A DNA stretch of 6,186 nucleotides, taken from assembly GCA_030636615.1 (NCBI GenBank), contig DAOVWP010000037.1:1-6186 (forward strand), written 5' to 3'. The stretch is from Candidatus Nanohaloarchaea archaeon (GTDB lineage: Archaea > EX4484-52 > GLR71). Position 1 is the first letter of the stretch. Every line of letters starts with the position of its first letter. Positions 1 through 4,924 of the stretch are shown here, piece by piece. The notes under the pieces were generated by a model. It did no database searches, was not told the DNA's origin, and was given only the letters and a program-made list of their open reading frames with translations. Made by a program: the position numbers and the translations under genes.

Positions 1-693
1 CAGGTTGATGATGAGGGGTTGTCTGCAGAGGTCAAAGAAAAACTTGAGAGTGTCAAAAATGAAATAGAGCGGATTAATAATCAATCAATGGATGATAAGG
101 TCAAGACAGAGAGTATGAAAAATATATCAAGACAGCTTAATGAACTCGGTGACAATATCCTAAACAAGACAAAGGAAGATGCACGGAGTATCAGGATTGA
201 TGAAGAGTCGAAGATTGATGTAAAACTTGATGACGGACGGGGATTCGTTGATAAACATAAATGGCATATTGTTCTTCTTATAGTGCTTTTGCTAGTCTAT
301 CTCTATATGAGAAAAAGTGTTGATAATGGGGGGGATGATATAGTTGGAGTATCTTCTATGGTTGTGAAAAAGAGACCGAATTTTAAGAAAAATGCTTTGT
401 CTATGATAAAAAAATCTGAAGAACTTTATAACGACGGCAGAAAAAAGGAGGCATATTCAAAAGTATCAGAAGCTGTCCGTTACTACATTAAATATAAGTA
501 TGCGCCGAATGAAGAAGAGTTGACCGGCAGTGATGCAATAAGAGCGCTTCGTTCAAAAAGTGCGGGTCGGGAATATATAAACAATACAAAGGAATGCCTG
601 AGCATGTGCGATCTTGTCAAGTTTGCAAAGTACAGACCGAATGATAAGGATTTCGGGAAAATAAAAGAAATCGGCAGAAAGCTGATAAAGTAA
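1..693 (+). CDS. Membrane-anchored protein with BatD-like C-terminal tail (5' partial)
   Basis: The frame is open from base 1 (QVDDEG...) to the TAA at 691-693, so the gene begins upstream; the TTG at 19 is not needed as a start. 230 residues are visible. The first 60 or so are charged and helical (KEKLESVKNEIERI), probably a coiled coil. One strongly hydrophobic segment (WHIVLLIVLLLVYLYM, about residues 88-103) is followed by a Lys/Arg-rich stretch. The last 100 residues form a helical domain with the pattern AxxxxxxGRKKEAYxxxSEAVRYYIKYK and ending CDLVKFAKYRPNDKDFGKI. That pattern resembles the cytoplasmic tail of BatD/DUF4129-type proteins, which often sit near MoxR ATPase and VWA genes; this is family recollection, not a search. 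The gene converges on the next one with a 9-base gap. The fold is fairly sure, the function is unknown. Confidence 0.75.
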   Translation, partial: QVDDEGLSAEVKEKLESVKNEIERINNQSMDDKVKTESMKNISRQLNELGDNILNKTKEDARSIRIDEESKIDVKLDDGRGFVDKHKWHIVLLIVLLLVYLYMRKSVDNGGDDIVGVSSMVVKKRPNFKKNALSMIKKSEELYNDGRKKEAYSKVSEAVRYYIKYKYAPNEEELTGSDAIRALRSKSAGREYINNTKECLSMCDLVKFAKYRPNDKDFGKIKEIGRKLIK

Positions 694-717
694 GTCACTC
701 ACTTACTCTTTCTTTTT
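690..717 (+). terminator. Hairpin plus T-rich tract between convergent genes
   Basis: GTAAGT (690-695) and ACTTAC (701-706) form a 6-bp stem with a 5-base loop, followed by TCTTTCTTTTTC. The stem covers the stop codons of both convergent genes. The T-rich tract follows only on the plus strand, so it would serve the upstream gene. Confidence 0.45.
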
Positions 718-1008
718 CTGCAGTTGTTCTTCAAAGTTTACGAAGTTGGGATCAACTTCATGGAGTTTCTTGTTGTCATCTTTCTTTGCAAGAGAATCCA
801 CTTCAGCTCCGCCTGAAGTAAGAGGGACGCTGACCGATTCCGCATAAGCCTCAAGACTGAATGCAGGCTCAATCTTTTTTAGGGATGCTGTGTGCATGTT
901 TATAATAGCTGTCACAATCTGGACAAGCTTAACAAGCTCTGCGCGTTCTTTCAGAAGGCACTCGAGAGAACCTTTATGATATCCAATCTGGCTGTCTGTC
1001 TCTGACAT
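703..1008 (-). CDS. Small conserved-looking hypothetical protein, 101 aa
   Basis: I do not recognise a named family. The N-terminal half (residues 8-48, YHKGSLECLLKERAELVKL then VQIVTAIINMHTASLKK) reads as two amphipathic helices, probably a helical hairpin able to form a dimer or bundle. The second half is polar, has a Ser/Gly-rich linker, and ends in a charged tail (FEEQLQKKKE). There is no membrane segment or signal peptide, so it is likely cytoplasmic. The ATG at 1008 is supported by a TATA box about 35 bases upstream and by GTGAT (1019-1015), which can pair with the archaeal 16S 3' end. Base composition is richer in G+C than the accessory block that follows, consistent with a resident gene. 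Role unknown. Confidence 0.75.
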   Translation of the reverse strand: MSETDSQIGYHKGSLECLLKERAELVKLVQIVTAIINMHTASLKKIEPAFSLEAYAESVSVPLTSGGAEVDSLAKKDDNKKLHEVDPNFVNFEEQLQKKKE

Positions 1009-1042
1009 AATTAATCACTATTGAATTGTTTAGGACAAATGC

Positions 1043-1051
1043 TTTATATTT
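1043..1051 (-). promoter_or_regulatory. TATA box for the 101-aa gene
   Basis: The minus strand reads AAATATAAA preceded by an A-rich stretch. A start about 25 bases downstream would leave a leader of roughly 10 bases that contains GTGAT before the ATG at 1008. Confidence 0.5.
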
Positions 1052-1138
1052 GTTTTGTGTCTGTGGTTATGGGATGGTTTCTTTGCAACTGCCATAGATA
1101 CATCCAAATCCGGTTTGCCCCCTGTATATGTGACCAAA

Positions 1139-1146
1139 CTATATAC
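1139..1146 (+). promoter_or_regulatory. TATA box for the ORF6N gene pair
   Basis: CTATATAC lies 23 bases before the ATG at 1170, the spacing expected for an archaeal leaderless transcript. It probably drives the short ORF6N gene and, across a 15-base gap, the full one at 1428. The rest of the 1009-1169 gap shows nothing else I can support. Confidence 0.55.
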
Positions 1147-1169
1147 TGCACGAAATAACAGATAAAAAT

Positions 1170-1412
1170 ATGGAAATGATTGTTCAGGATAGGATTAGGA
1201 CAAAGATTCATACAATTCGGGGACTTCAGGTGATGCTGGATAGAGATTTGGCGGAGCTTTATGATGTTAAGACTAAAAGATTGAATGAGCAAGTAAAGAG
1301 AAATATTGAGCGATTTCCTCAAGATTTTATGTTTCAGCTTATGGAAAATAAAATAAATGTCTTGAAATCACAAATTGTGATGTTAAGTTGGGACGGAATA
1401 AGCGATGATTAA
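1170..1412 (+). CDS. Short ORF6N-only protein (C-terminally truncated)
   Basis: 80 residues. Nearly all of it is the first part of an ORF6N domain, a DNA-binding module of phage and viral regulators related in context to KilA-N: RIRTKIHTIRGLQVMLDRDL, AELYDVKTKRLNEQVKRN, then ERFPQDFMFQL and LKSQIVM. It then runs into SWDGISDD and stops. The conserved continuation (YAFTEQGVAMLS) and the whole C-terminal region of its downstream paralogue are missing, and neither other frame supplies YAFTEQG. It is therefore either a decayed gene cut at the variable linker or a small stand-alone DNA-binding partner or competitor of the next protein. The frame is intact and has its own leaderless promoter, so expression is plausible. 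M1 and M3 are both possible starts; M1 fits the TATA spacing slightly better. The truncation lies just after the palindrome at 1362-1386. Confidence 0.65.
   Translation: MEMIVQDRIRTKIHTIRGLQVMLDRDLAELYDVKTKRLNEQVKRNIERFPQDFMFQLMENKINVLKSQIVMLSWDGISDD
1362..1386. repeat. Odd-length palindrome inside the short ORF6N gene
   Basis: Centred on A1374. The core ATCACAA, A, TTGTGAT (1367-1381) is perfect; over the full 25 bases 10 of 12 positions pair, one mismatch being a G-T. It encodes L-K-S-Q-I-V-M-L, with the centre on the first base of the Ile codon. The same place in the next gene carries an equivalent palindrome. Confidence 0.8.
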
Positions 1413-1416
1413 AAAT

Positions 1417-1422
1417 GGTGAT
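1417..1422 (+). promoter_or_regulatory. Strong GGTGAT ribosome binding site
   Basis: GGTGAT lies five bases before the ATG at 1428 and is complementary to the archaeal anti-Shine-Dalgarno AUCACC. It fixes this start and supports internal initiation on a transcript shared with the short ORF6N gene. Confidence 0.65.
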
Positions 1423-1427
1423 GGTAA

Positions 1428-2303
1428 ATGAACGAAAATAACCTAGTAGTTCCGAACATAATCCAAAGCCAGATCTATACATTTCGCAGTGTTCAGGTCA
1501 TGATTGATCGTGATCTTGCATCACTTTACAATGTAGATACGAGAACTTTAAATCAAGCGGTAAAGCGAAATAGTGTCCGTTTTCCGAATCAATATTGTTT
1601 TCAGCTTAATAATGATGAATTTTCTATTTGGAAATCACAGATTGTGATGTCCACTGAAGATAAAATGGGGCTGAGAAGACCTCCATATGCCTTTACAGAA
1701 CAAGGAGTTGCCATGCTATCCGCTGTTTTAAGGAGTGATACTGCAGTTAGAGTAAGTATCCAGATAATCAATGCTTTTATCACAATGCGCCGTTTCATCG
1801 GCTCGAATGCACAAATATTCCAACGACTTGACACTCTTGAAATAAAGCAGCATGAGACAGATAAAAAGATAGAGGGTGTGCTGAATGCTATCGAAAGTAA
1901 AGAAATTAAGCCCAAACAGGGAATCTTTTTTGACGGACAGATTTTTGATGCTTACAATTTTGTGTCCAACATAATAAGAAGCGCAAAAGAATCAATAATA
2001 CTGATCGATAATTTTGTTGATGATTCTGTTTTGACACTGTTTTCTAAAAGAAGAGATAATGTGGGTGTTACTATCTATACAAAAAATATAACAAAACAAT
2101 TAAGACTAGATTTAGAAAGGTATAATTCTCAATATCCGCTAGTAGAACTTAGAGAATTTGAAAAGTCTCATGACAGGTTCATGATTATTGATGATAAAGA
2201 AGTGTACCACATCGGAGCATCATTGAAGGATCTTGGTAAGAAATGGTTTGCTTTTTCTAAATTCGACAAAGAGGTTTTTGAGATATTGAATAAATTAGGT
2301 TAA
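1428..2303 (+). CDS. ORF6N-domain protein with PLD-like C-terminal region
   Basis: 291 residues, full length for this type. Residues 11-70 are the ORF6N DNA-binding domain (VQVMIDRDLASLYNVDTRTL, NQAVKRNSVRFPNQYCFQL). Residues 71-86 are the variable linker (QIVMSTEDKMGLRRPP). Residues 87-125 hold the conserved block YAFTEQGVAMLSAVLRSD and a helical continuation. Residues 128-160 look like a short coiled coil. Residues 165-285 are an alpha/beta region (GIFFDGQIFDAYNFV, SIILIDNFVDDSVL, then HDRFMIIDDKEVYHIGASLK and KKWFAFSK) that resembles one half of a phospholipase-D-type domain. The catalytic HxK is replaced by HDR, so nuclease or lipase activity cannot be assumed. The protein is likely cytoplasmic and binds DNA; ORF6N proteins are usually described as phage regulators or antirepressors. 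It follows the short ORF6N gene by 15 bases and is about as AT-rich, suggesting joint acquisition. Confidence 0.9.
   Translation: MNENNLVVPNIIQSQIYTFRSVQVMIDRDLASLYNVDTRTLNQAVKRNSVRFPNQYCFQLNNDEFSIWKSQIVMSTEDKMGLRRPPYAFTEQGVAMLSAVLRSDTAVRVSIQIINAFITMRRFIGSNAQIFQRLDTLEIKQHETDKKIEGVLNAIESKEIKPKQGIFFDGQIFDAYNFVSNIIRSAKESIILIDNFVDDSVLTLFSKRRDNVGVTIYTKNITKQLRLDLERYNSQYPLVELREFEKSHDRFMIIDDKEVYHIGASLKDLGKKWFAFSKFDKEVFEILNKLG
1629..1653. repeat. Odd-length palindrome inside the full ORF6N gene
   Basis: Centred on A1641; 10 of 12 positions pair over 25 bases. The arms are TGGAAATCACAG and TTGTGATGTCCA, and the mismatches are A1633/G1649 and G1640/T1642. It encodes W-K-S-Q-I-V-M-S at the start of the variable linker. 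Compared with 1362-1386, the second pair changes from T-A to G-C, keeping complementarity while Leu becomes Trp on one side and Leu becomes Ser on the other. Confidence 0.8.
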
Positions 2304-2345
2304 TAGGTTGATTAAATATATCTAGCGGCCCTCCACAACAAAAGG

Positions 2346-2354
2346 ATATATAAA
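2346..2354 (+). promoter_or_regulatory. Likely TATA box for the RhuM gene
   Basis: ATATATAAA, with a start expected near 2375-2380. That gives a leader of about 40 bases carrying AGAGG at 2403-2407, eight bases before the ATG at 2416. A second TATA-like stretch (ATATATATG, 2374-2382) is an alternative. The rest of the 2304-2415 gap is AT-rich and shows nothing else clear. Confidence 0.5.
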
Positions 2355-2415
2355 CAATCTTAGGATAAACAGGATATATATGAGTAATTATTAAAAAAAG
2401 AAAGAGGCATTTACT

Positions 2416-3447
2416 ATGACTAAAAAATTAGTGATTCACAATAGTACAGTTGAATTCTTGATATTCACAACTCAGAAAGGCGAAGAATCAATTGAAGTCA
2501 AATTTATTGATGAAACTGTTTGGTTAAGCCAAAAAATGATGGCTAAGCTTTTTGATGTCTCAATTCCGACACTTAATGAACATCTTAAGAATATTTTTGA
2601 AACACAGGAATTGAATAAAGAGTCAACTATTAGGAAATTCCTAATAGTTCAAAAAGAAGGATTAAGAGAAGTATCAAGAAATATAGATTTCTATAATCTA
2701 AATGCTATAATTTCTGTAGGTTATAGGATTAATTCACATAGAGCAACACAATTTAGGATTTGGGCAACAAATATATTGAAAGAATTCGCCATAAAAGGAT
2801 ATGTTTTGGATAATGAACGATTAAAGAACGGTACATTTTTAGGGAAAGAATATTTTGATGATTTGTTATCAGAGATAAGAGAAATAAGAGCAAGCGAAAG
2901 AAAATTCTATCAGAAAATTACAGACATTTATGCTACTGCCCTTGATTATAATAAAGAAGATAAATTAACAAAAGATTTTTTTGCAACGGTTCAAAATAAG
3001 ATGCATTATGCAATACACAAAGAAACTGCTGCTGAATTAATAATGCATCGAGCCAATAAATCCAAAAAATATATGGGATTGACAACTTGGAAAAATTCAC
3101 CAAATGGTAAGATAATTAAAAGCGATGTCAATATCGCTAAGAATTACTTAAATAAAGATGAAATTGAATCACTTAATAGGATAATAACTATGTATCTTGA
3201 CTTTGCTGAAGATCAGGCAAGACGGAAAATCCCGATGACAATGGAAGATTGGTCAAAGAAAATAAATACATTCTTGAAATTCAATGAAAGAGATGTTTTA
3301 AATGATTCTGGAAAAGTAACTGCTGAAATTGCAAAACAATTTGCTGAAAGTGAATTTGAGGGATATAAAATAACTCAAGACAGATTATTTGAATCAGATT
3401 TTGACAAGTTTACTAAAAAATTATTGCATAAGAAACGAGATAATTGA
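2416..3447 (+). CDS. RhuM-family protein (virulence/phage-type DNA-binding protein)
   Basis: 343 residues, the usual length of the RhuM family (named from a Salmonella pathogenicity-island gene; molecular function not established). Residues 28-66 form the N-terminal domain with a helix-turn-helix look (VWLSQKMMAKLFDVSIPTLN, then EHLKNIFETQEL). Residues 70-90 are the variable segment (STIRKFLIVQKEGLREVSRN). Residues 91-124 are the family hallmark FYNLNAIISVGYRINSHRAT followed by QFRIWATNILKEF. The central part has EIRASERKFYQKITDIYATA, and residues 221-270 hold GLTTWKNSPNGKI and the long helix before DQARRK. All expected blocks are present without frameshift. The ATG at 2416 is supported by AGAGG eight bases upstream. 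It has its own promoter region, but lies in the same orientation and AT-rich block as the two ORF6N genes. Likely a DNA-binding accessory protein of phage or mobile origin; target unknown. Confidence 0.92.
   Translation: MTKKLVIHNSTVEFLIFTTQKGEESIEVKFIDETVWLSQKMMAKLFDVSIPTLNEHLKNIFETQELNKESTIRKFLIVQKEGLREVSRNIDFYNLNAIISVGYRINSHRATQFRIWATNILKEFAIKGYVLDNERLKNGTFLGKEYFDDLLSEIREIRASERKFYQKITDIYATALDYNKEDKLTKDFFATVQNKMHYAIHKETAAELIMHRANKSKKYMGLTTWKNSPNGKIIKSDVNIAKNYLNKDEIESLNRIITMYLDFAEDQARRKIPMTMEDWSKKINTFLKFNERDVLNDSGKVTAEIAKQFAESEFEGYKITQDRLFESDFDKFTKKLLHKKRDN
2625..2649. repeat. Perfect 25-base palindrome inside the RhuM gene
   Basis: The left arm AACTATTAGGAA and right arm TTCCTAATAGTT are exact reverse complements around a single A at 2637, so 12 of 12 positions pair. 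It encodes T71 to V78 (TIRKFLIV), the left edge of the family's variable segment. With equal base frequencies a perfect 25-base palindrome is expected roughly once per several million positions; AT bias raises that only modestly. Confidence 0.95.
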
Positions 3448-3490
3448 TTCTGAAACAAAATAGACGCATAGATAAATAATCAAAATTTTA

Positions 3491-3512
3491 AACCCATCGA
3501 ATTCGATGGGTT
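3491..3512. repeat. Perfect 22-base palindrome after the RhuM gene
   Basis: The left arm AACCCATCGAA is followed directly by its exact reverse complement. As RNA it gives a 9-bp stem closed by an AAUU loop. It begins 43 bases after the RhuM stop and has no T-run behind it, so it is not a typical terminator, though it could protect a 3' end. It ends seven bases before the next palindrome. Confidence 0.85.
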
Positions 3513-3519
3513 AATATAC

Positions 3520-3538
3520 TGGTCGCAAATTGCGACCA
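3520..3538. repeat. Perfect 19-base palindrome in the ORF6N remnant
   Basis: The arms TGGTCGCAA and TTGCGACCA surround a single A at 3529. In the remnant's frame it encodes W-S-Q-I-A-T, the same place as the palindromes at 1362 and 1629, again with the centre on the first base of the Ile codon. Relative to 1362-1386, an A-T pair has become G-C on both sides of the core. Confidence 0.9.
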
Positions 3539-3654
3539 CATGTTCTGAACAAACCTTAAGGTTCCAAAATAGCACATCAAAATATCCACAAGGTGGTAGG
3601 AGATACTTACCTTATGCATTCACTGAGCAAGGAAAGAATGTTTCTTCATTAAGC

Positions 3655-3746
3655 TAGAATTATATGTTTTTTCGTAGAAAATCCAGAGACATAGTAGTCT
3701 TCATGAGGAACATAATTTTAACAGAATAATTAATTAGAATTATATG
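3655..3746. repeat. 12-base direct repeat flanking 68 bases
   Basis: TAGAATTATATG occurs at 3655-3666 and 3735-3746, 80 bases apart. The first copy begins at the remnant's stop codon; the second lies in the last codons of the minus-strand gene. The 68 bases between them contain no reading frame or motif I can name. It could mark the right end of the inserted block, or be chance in AT-rich DNA. Confidence 0.4.
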
Positions 3747-3942
3747 CATCATAAATGTTCCATATCCAAAGAATTGGTGTGGTAATTATGCCTACTACAA
3801 TTAAGATAAGGATAGAACTTATTATCATTCCTAAGATAATCAAAATACCTTTTCCTATATCGCCTTTAATCAACTGACCAAGTCCGGGAATAAAAAAAGA
3901 GAGTAATGCAGGGATGCCATGTTTTTGTTCTTCTTTTGCCAT
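3730..3942 (-). CDS. Small TM2-like membrane protein, 70 aa
   Basis: The product starts MAKEEQKHG, then PALLSFFIPGLGQLIKGDIG, two further hydrophobic stretches (about residues 32-50 and 47-62), and ends WIWNIYDAYNSN. The pattern of an N-terminal helix with PGLGQ, a G-K-G turn, and a final W..YDAYN is that of TM2-domain and similar small membrane proteins. Their function is poorly known. An ATG at 3963 would add seven residues, but the TATA box at 3967-3974 would then touch the start; from 3942 it lies 24 bases away, so a leaderless transcript from 3942 is preferred. The gene points toward the accessory block and diverges from the phosphoesterase gene. The last codons lie in the second copy of a 12-base repeat, so the C-terminus may mark an insertion boundary. 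Confidence 0.8.
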   Translation of the reverse strand: MAKEEQKHGIPALLSFFIPGLGQLIKGDIGKGILIILGMIISSILILIVVGIITTPILWIWNIYDAYNSN

Positions 3943-3966
3943 ATATATTTCATTATACAACAAGAA

Positions 3967-3974
3967 TATATAAA
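3967..3974 (-). promoter_or_regulatory. TATA box for the TM2-like gene
   Basis: The minus strand reads TTTATATA with 24 bases between it and the ATG at 3942, typical of archaeal leaderless genes. This is one of the clearest archaeal promoters here. Confidence 0.65.
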
Positions 3975-4026
3975 CTTTGTTAAAATTTAGTTATTAACAA
4001 AACCCTCTTTCAATATAAGAAAATTA

Positions 4027-4035
4027 TTAAAAATA
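4027..4035 (+). promoter_or_regulatory. Possible TATA box for the phosphoesterase gene
   Basis: TTAAAAATA ends 21 bases before the ATG at 4057, which would suit a leaderless transcript. The whole stretch is AT-rich, so the exact box is uncertain; no ribosome binding site is visible before the ATG. Confidence 0.35.
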
Positions 4036-4056
4036 AGAATTAAATTATATACAATC

Positions 4057-4860
4057 ATGAACAATAAAAAAATTGCCTGGACAACTGACCTTCACTTAAA
4101 TTTTCTTAGGAGCCAGGATTTGGAAAAATTCATTAATCAGGTCAATAAGATATCAGCCGATATACTCTTTATCGGAGGAGATATCGCAGAAGCGCAAAAT
4201 ATCACTCATTACCTACAAAAATTAGAACAATCTCTTGATTCAAAGATATACTTTGTGCTTGGAAATCATGATTTCTATAATGGTTCTTTATTAGAAGTCA
4301 GAAAAAAAGTACATAAAATAGCAAATGCATCTGATAGACTATTTTTCCTGGATGATATTCCTTATATTGAATTGACAAAAGATGTTGCTTTGGTTGGACA
4401 CAGCAGTTGGGCTGATGGAAGATTAGGTAACTATGATAAATCCCAGGTAATGCTTAACGATTATATTCTGATTAAAGAATTTAAGGGACTGACAAAAGCT
4501 CAAAGGTTACAAAAACTCCATGAACTGGGAGATGATGCAGCAGCTCAATTAAAAGAGAATATTGAAACTGCTCTTAAGCATTACAATAAATTAATCTGTC
4601 TAACACATGTTCCGCCTTTTAAAGAATCATGCTGGCACGAAGGAAAAATATCTGACGACAATTATTTACCTCATTTTACATGTAAAGCTGTAGGAGACAC
4701 CATAAGATCAATCATGGAATCACGACCGGATTCTTATCTTACTATTCTTTGTGGTCATACACACAGTTCAGGTAAAACCAAAATTCTTAAAAATCTTGAA
4801 GTCATTACTGGCAGCGCTGAATATGGACAATCAAAGATACAACAGATGATTTATCTCTAA
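4057..4860 (+). CDS. Calcineurin-like metallophosphoesterase
   Basis: 267 residues with all the metal-binding motifs of the family in order: D-x-H at D11/H13 (TDLHLNF), GGD at 40-42, GNHD at 69-72, H184 in LTHVPPF, and GHTH at 233-236. These ligands bind two metal ions and support hydrolysis of a phosphate mono- or diester. The substrate cannot be read from the sequence. Distinctive stretches are VGHSSWADGRLGNY (113-126), CWHEGKISDDNYLPHFTCKA (192-211) and the end TGSAEYGQ. I recall these from a bacterial-type subfamily of stand-alone phosphoesterases, so transfer from bacteria is possible. There is no signal peptide or membrane segment, so it is cytoplasmic. It diverges from the TM2-like gene and lies just outside the ORF6N/RhuM block; a link to that block is unproven. 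Confidence 0.92.
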   Translation: MNNKKIAWTTDLHLNFLRSQDLEKFINQVNKISADILFIGGDIAEAQNITHYLQKLEQSLDSKIYFVLGNHDFYNGSLLEVRKKVHKIANASDRLFFLDDIPYIELTKDVALVGHSSWADGRLGNYDKSQVMLNDYILIKEFKGLTKAQRLQKLHELGDDAAAQLKENIETALKHYNKLICLTHVPPFKESCWHEGKISDDNYLPHFTCKAVGDTIRSIMESRPDSYLTILCGHTHSSGKTKILKNLEVITGSAEYGQSKIQQMIYL

Positions 4861-4892
4861 ACAAATCAAAGCAAGATCAAACCCAACAATAA

Positions 4893-4903
4893 TTACATAT
4901 AAT
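4893..4903 (+). promoter_or_regulatory. TATA box for the coiled-coil gene
   Basis: TTACATATAAT is centred about 27 bases before the ATG at 4925, with no ribosome binding site in between. This is the spacing of a leaderless archaeal promoter. Confidence 0.55.
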
Positions 4904-4924
4904 ACATCAACCCAAATACTTCTC

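Larger units (their letters stand above)
1170..3657 (+). other. Phage-type accessory block (ORF6N, ORF6N, RhuM, ORF6N remnant)
   Basis: Four same-strand reading frames from families typical of phages and mobile regions lie between genes of resident character. The block looks more AT-rich than the flanks by eye. No integrase, transposase or terminal inverted repeats are visible, so it is not a recognisable self-mobile element. The 12-base direct repeat near 3655 is the only candidate boundary. Confidence 0.45.
3472..3657 (+). pseudogene. Start-less remnant of an ORF6N gene
   Basis: The frame from 3472 to the TAG at 3655-3657 has no ATG and no Met at all. It reads WSQIATTCSEQTLRFQNSTS followed by KYPQGGRRYLPYAFTEQG, then diverges (KNVSSLS) and stops. 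SQIAT and YLPYAFTEQG are the variable-linker and conserved-block signatures of ORF6N proteins, so this is the middle of such a gene. The DNA-binding half upstream and the whole C-terminal part after EQG are missing. It shares the frame of the RhuM gene but is separated from it by stop codons. The linker is longer than in the gene at 1428 and contains two similar pieces, SQIATT and RFQNSTS, as if a segment had been duplicated or a second linker inserted. Most likely debris from deletion or recombination; alternatively a stored cassette (speculative). Confidence 0.7.

Noticed and set aside
19..21. TTG as the start of the first gene
   Set aside because: The same frame is open to base 1 without a stop, no ribosome binding site precedes it, and the gene is more simply cut by the window edge.
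483..698. Minus-strand open frame of 71 codons
   Set aside because: It lies inside the well-supported plus-strand BatD-like coding region and its translation has no domain or promoter support.
1044..1322. Minus-strand open frame of 92 codons
   Set aside because: It covers the promoter region and the antisense of the ORF6N domain; the plus-strand reading has clear family motifs.
1601..1915. Minus-strand open frame of 104 codons
   Set aside because: It is antisense to the conserved ORF6N block containing YAFTEQG.
3491..3538. Ordinary Rho-independent terminator for RhuM
   Set aside because: Two stems are present but neither is followed by a T-run, and the second belongs to the series of palindromes in ORF6N coding sequence.
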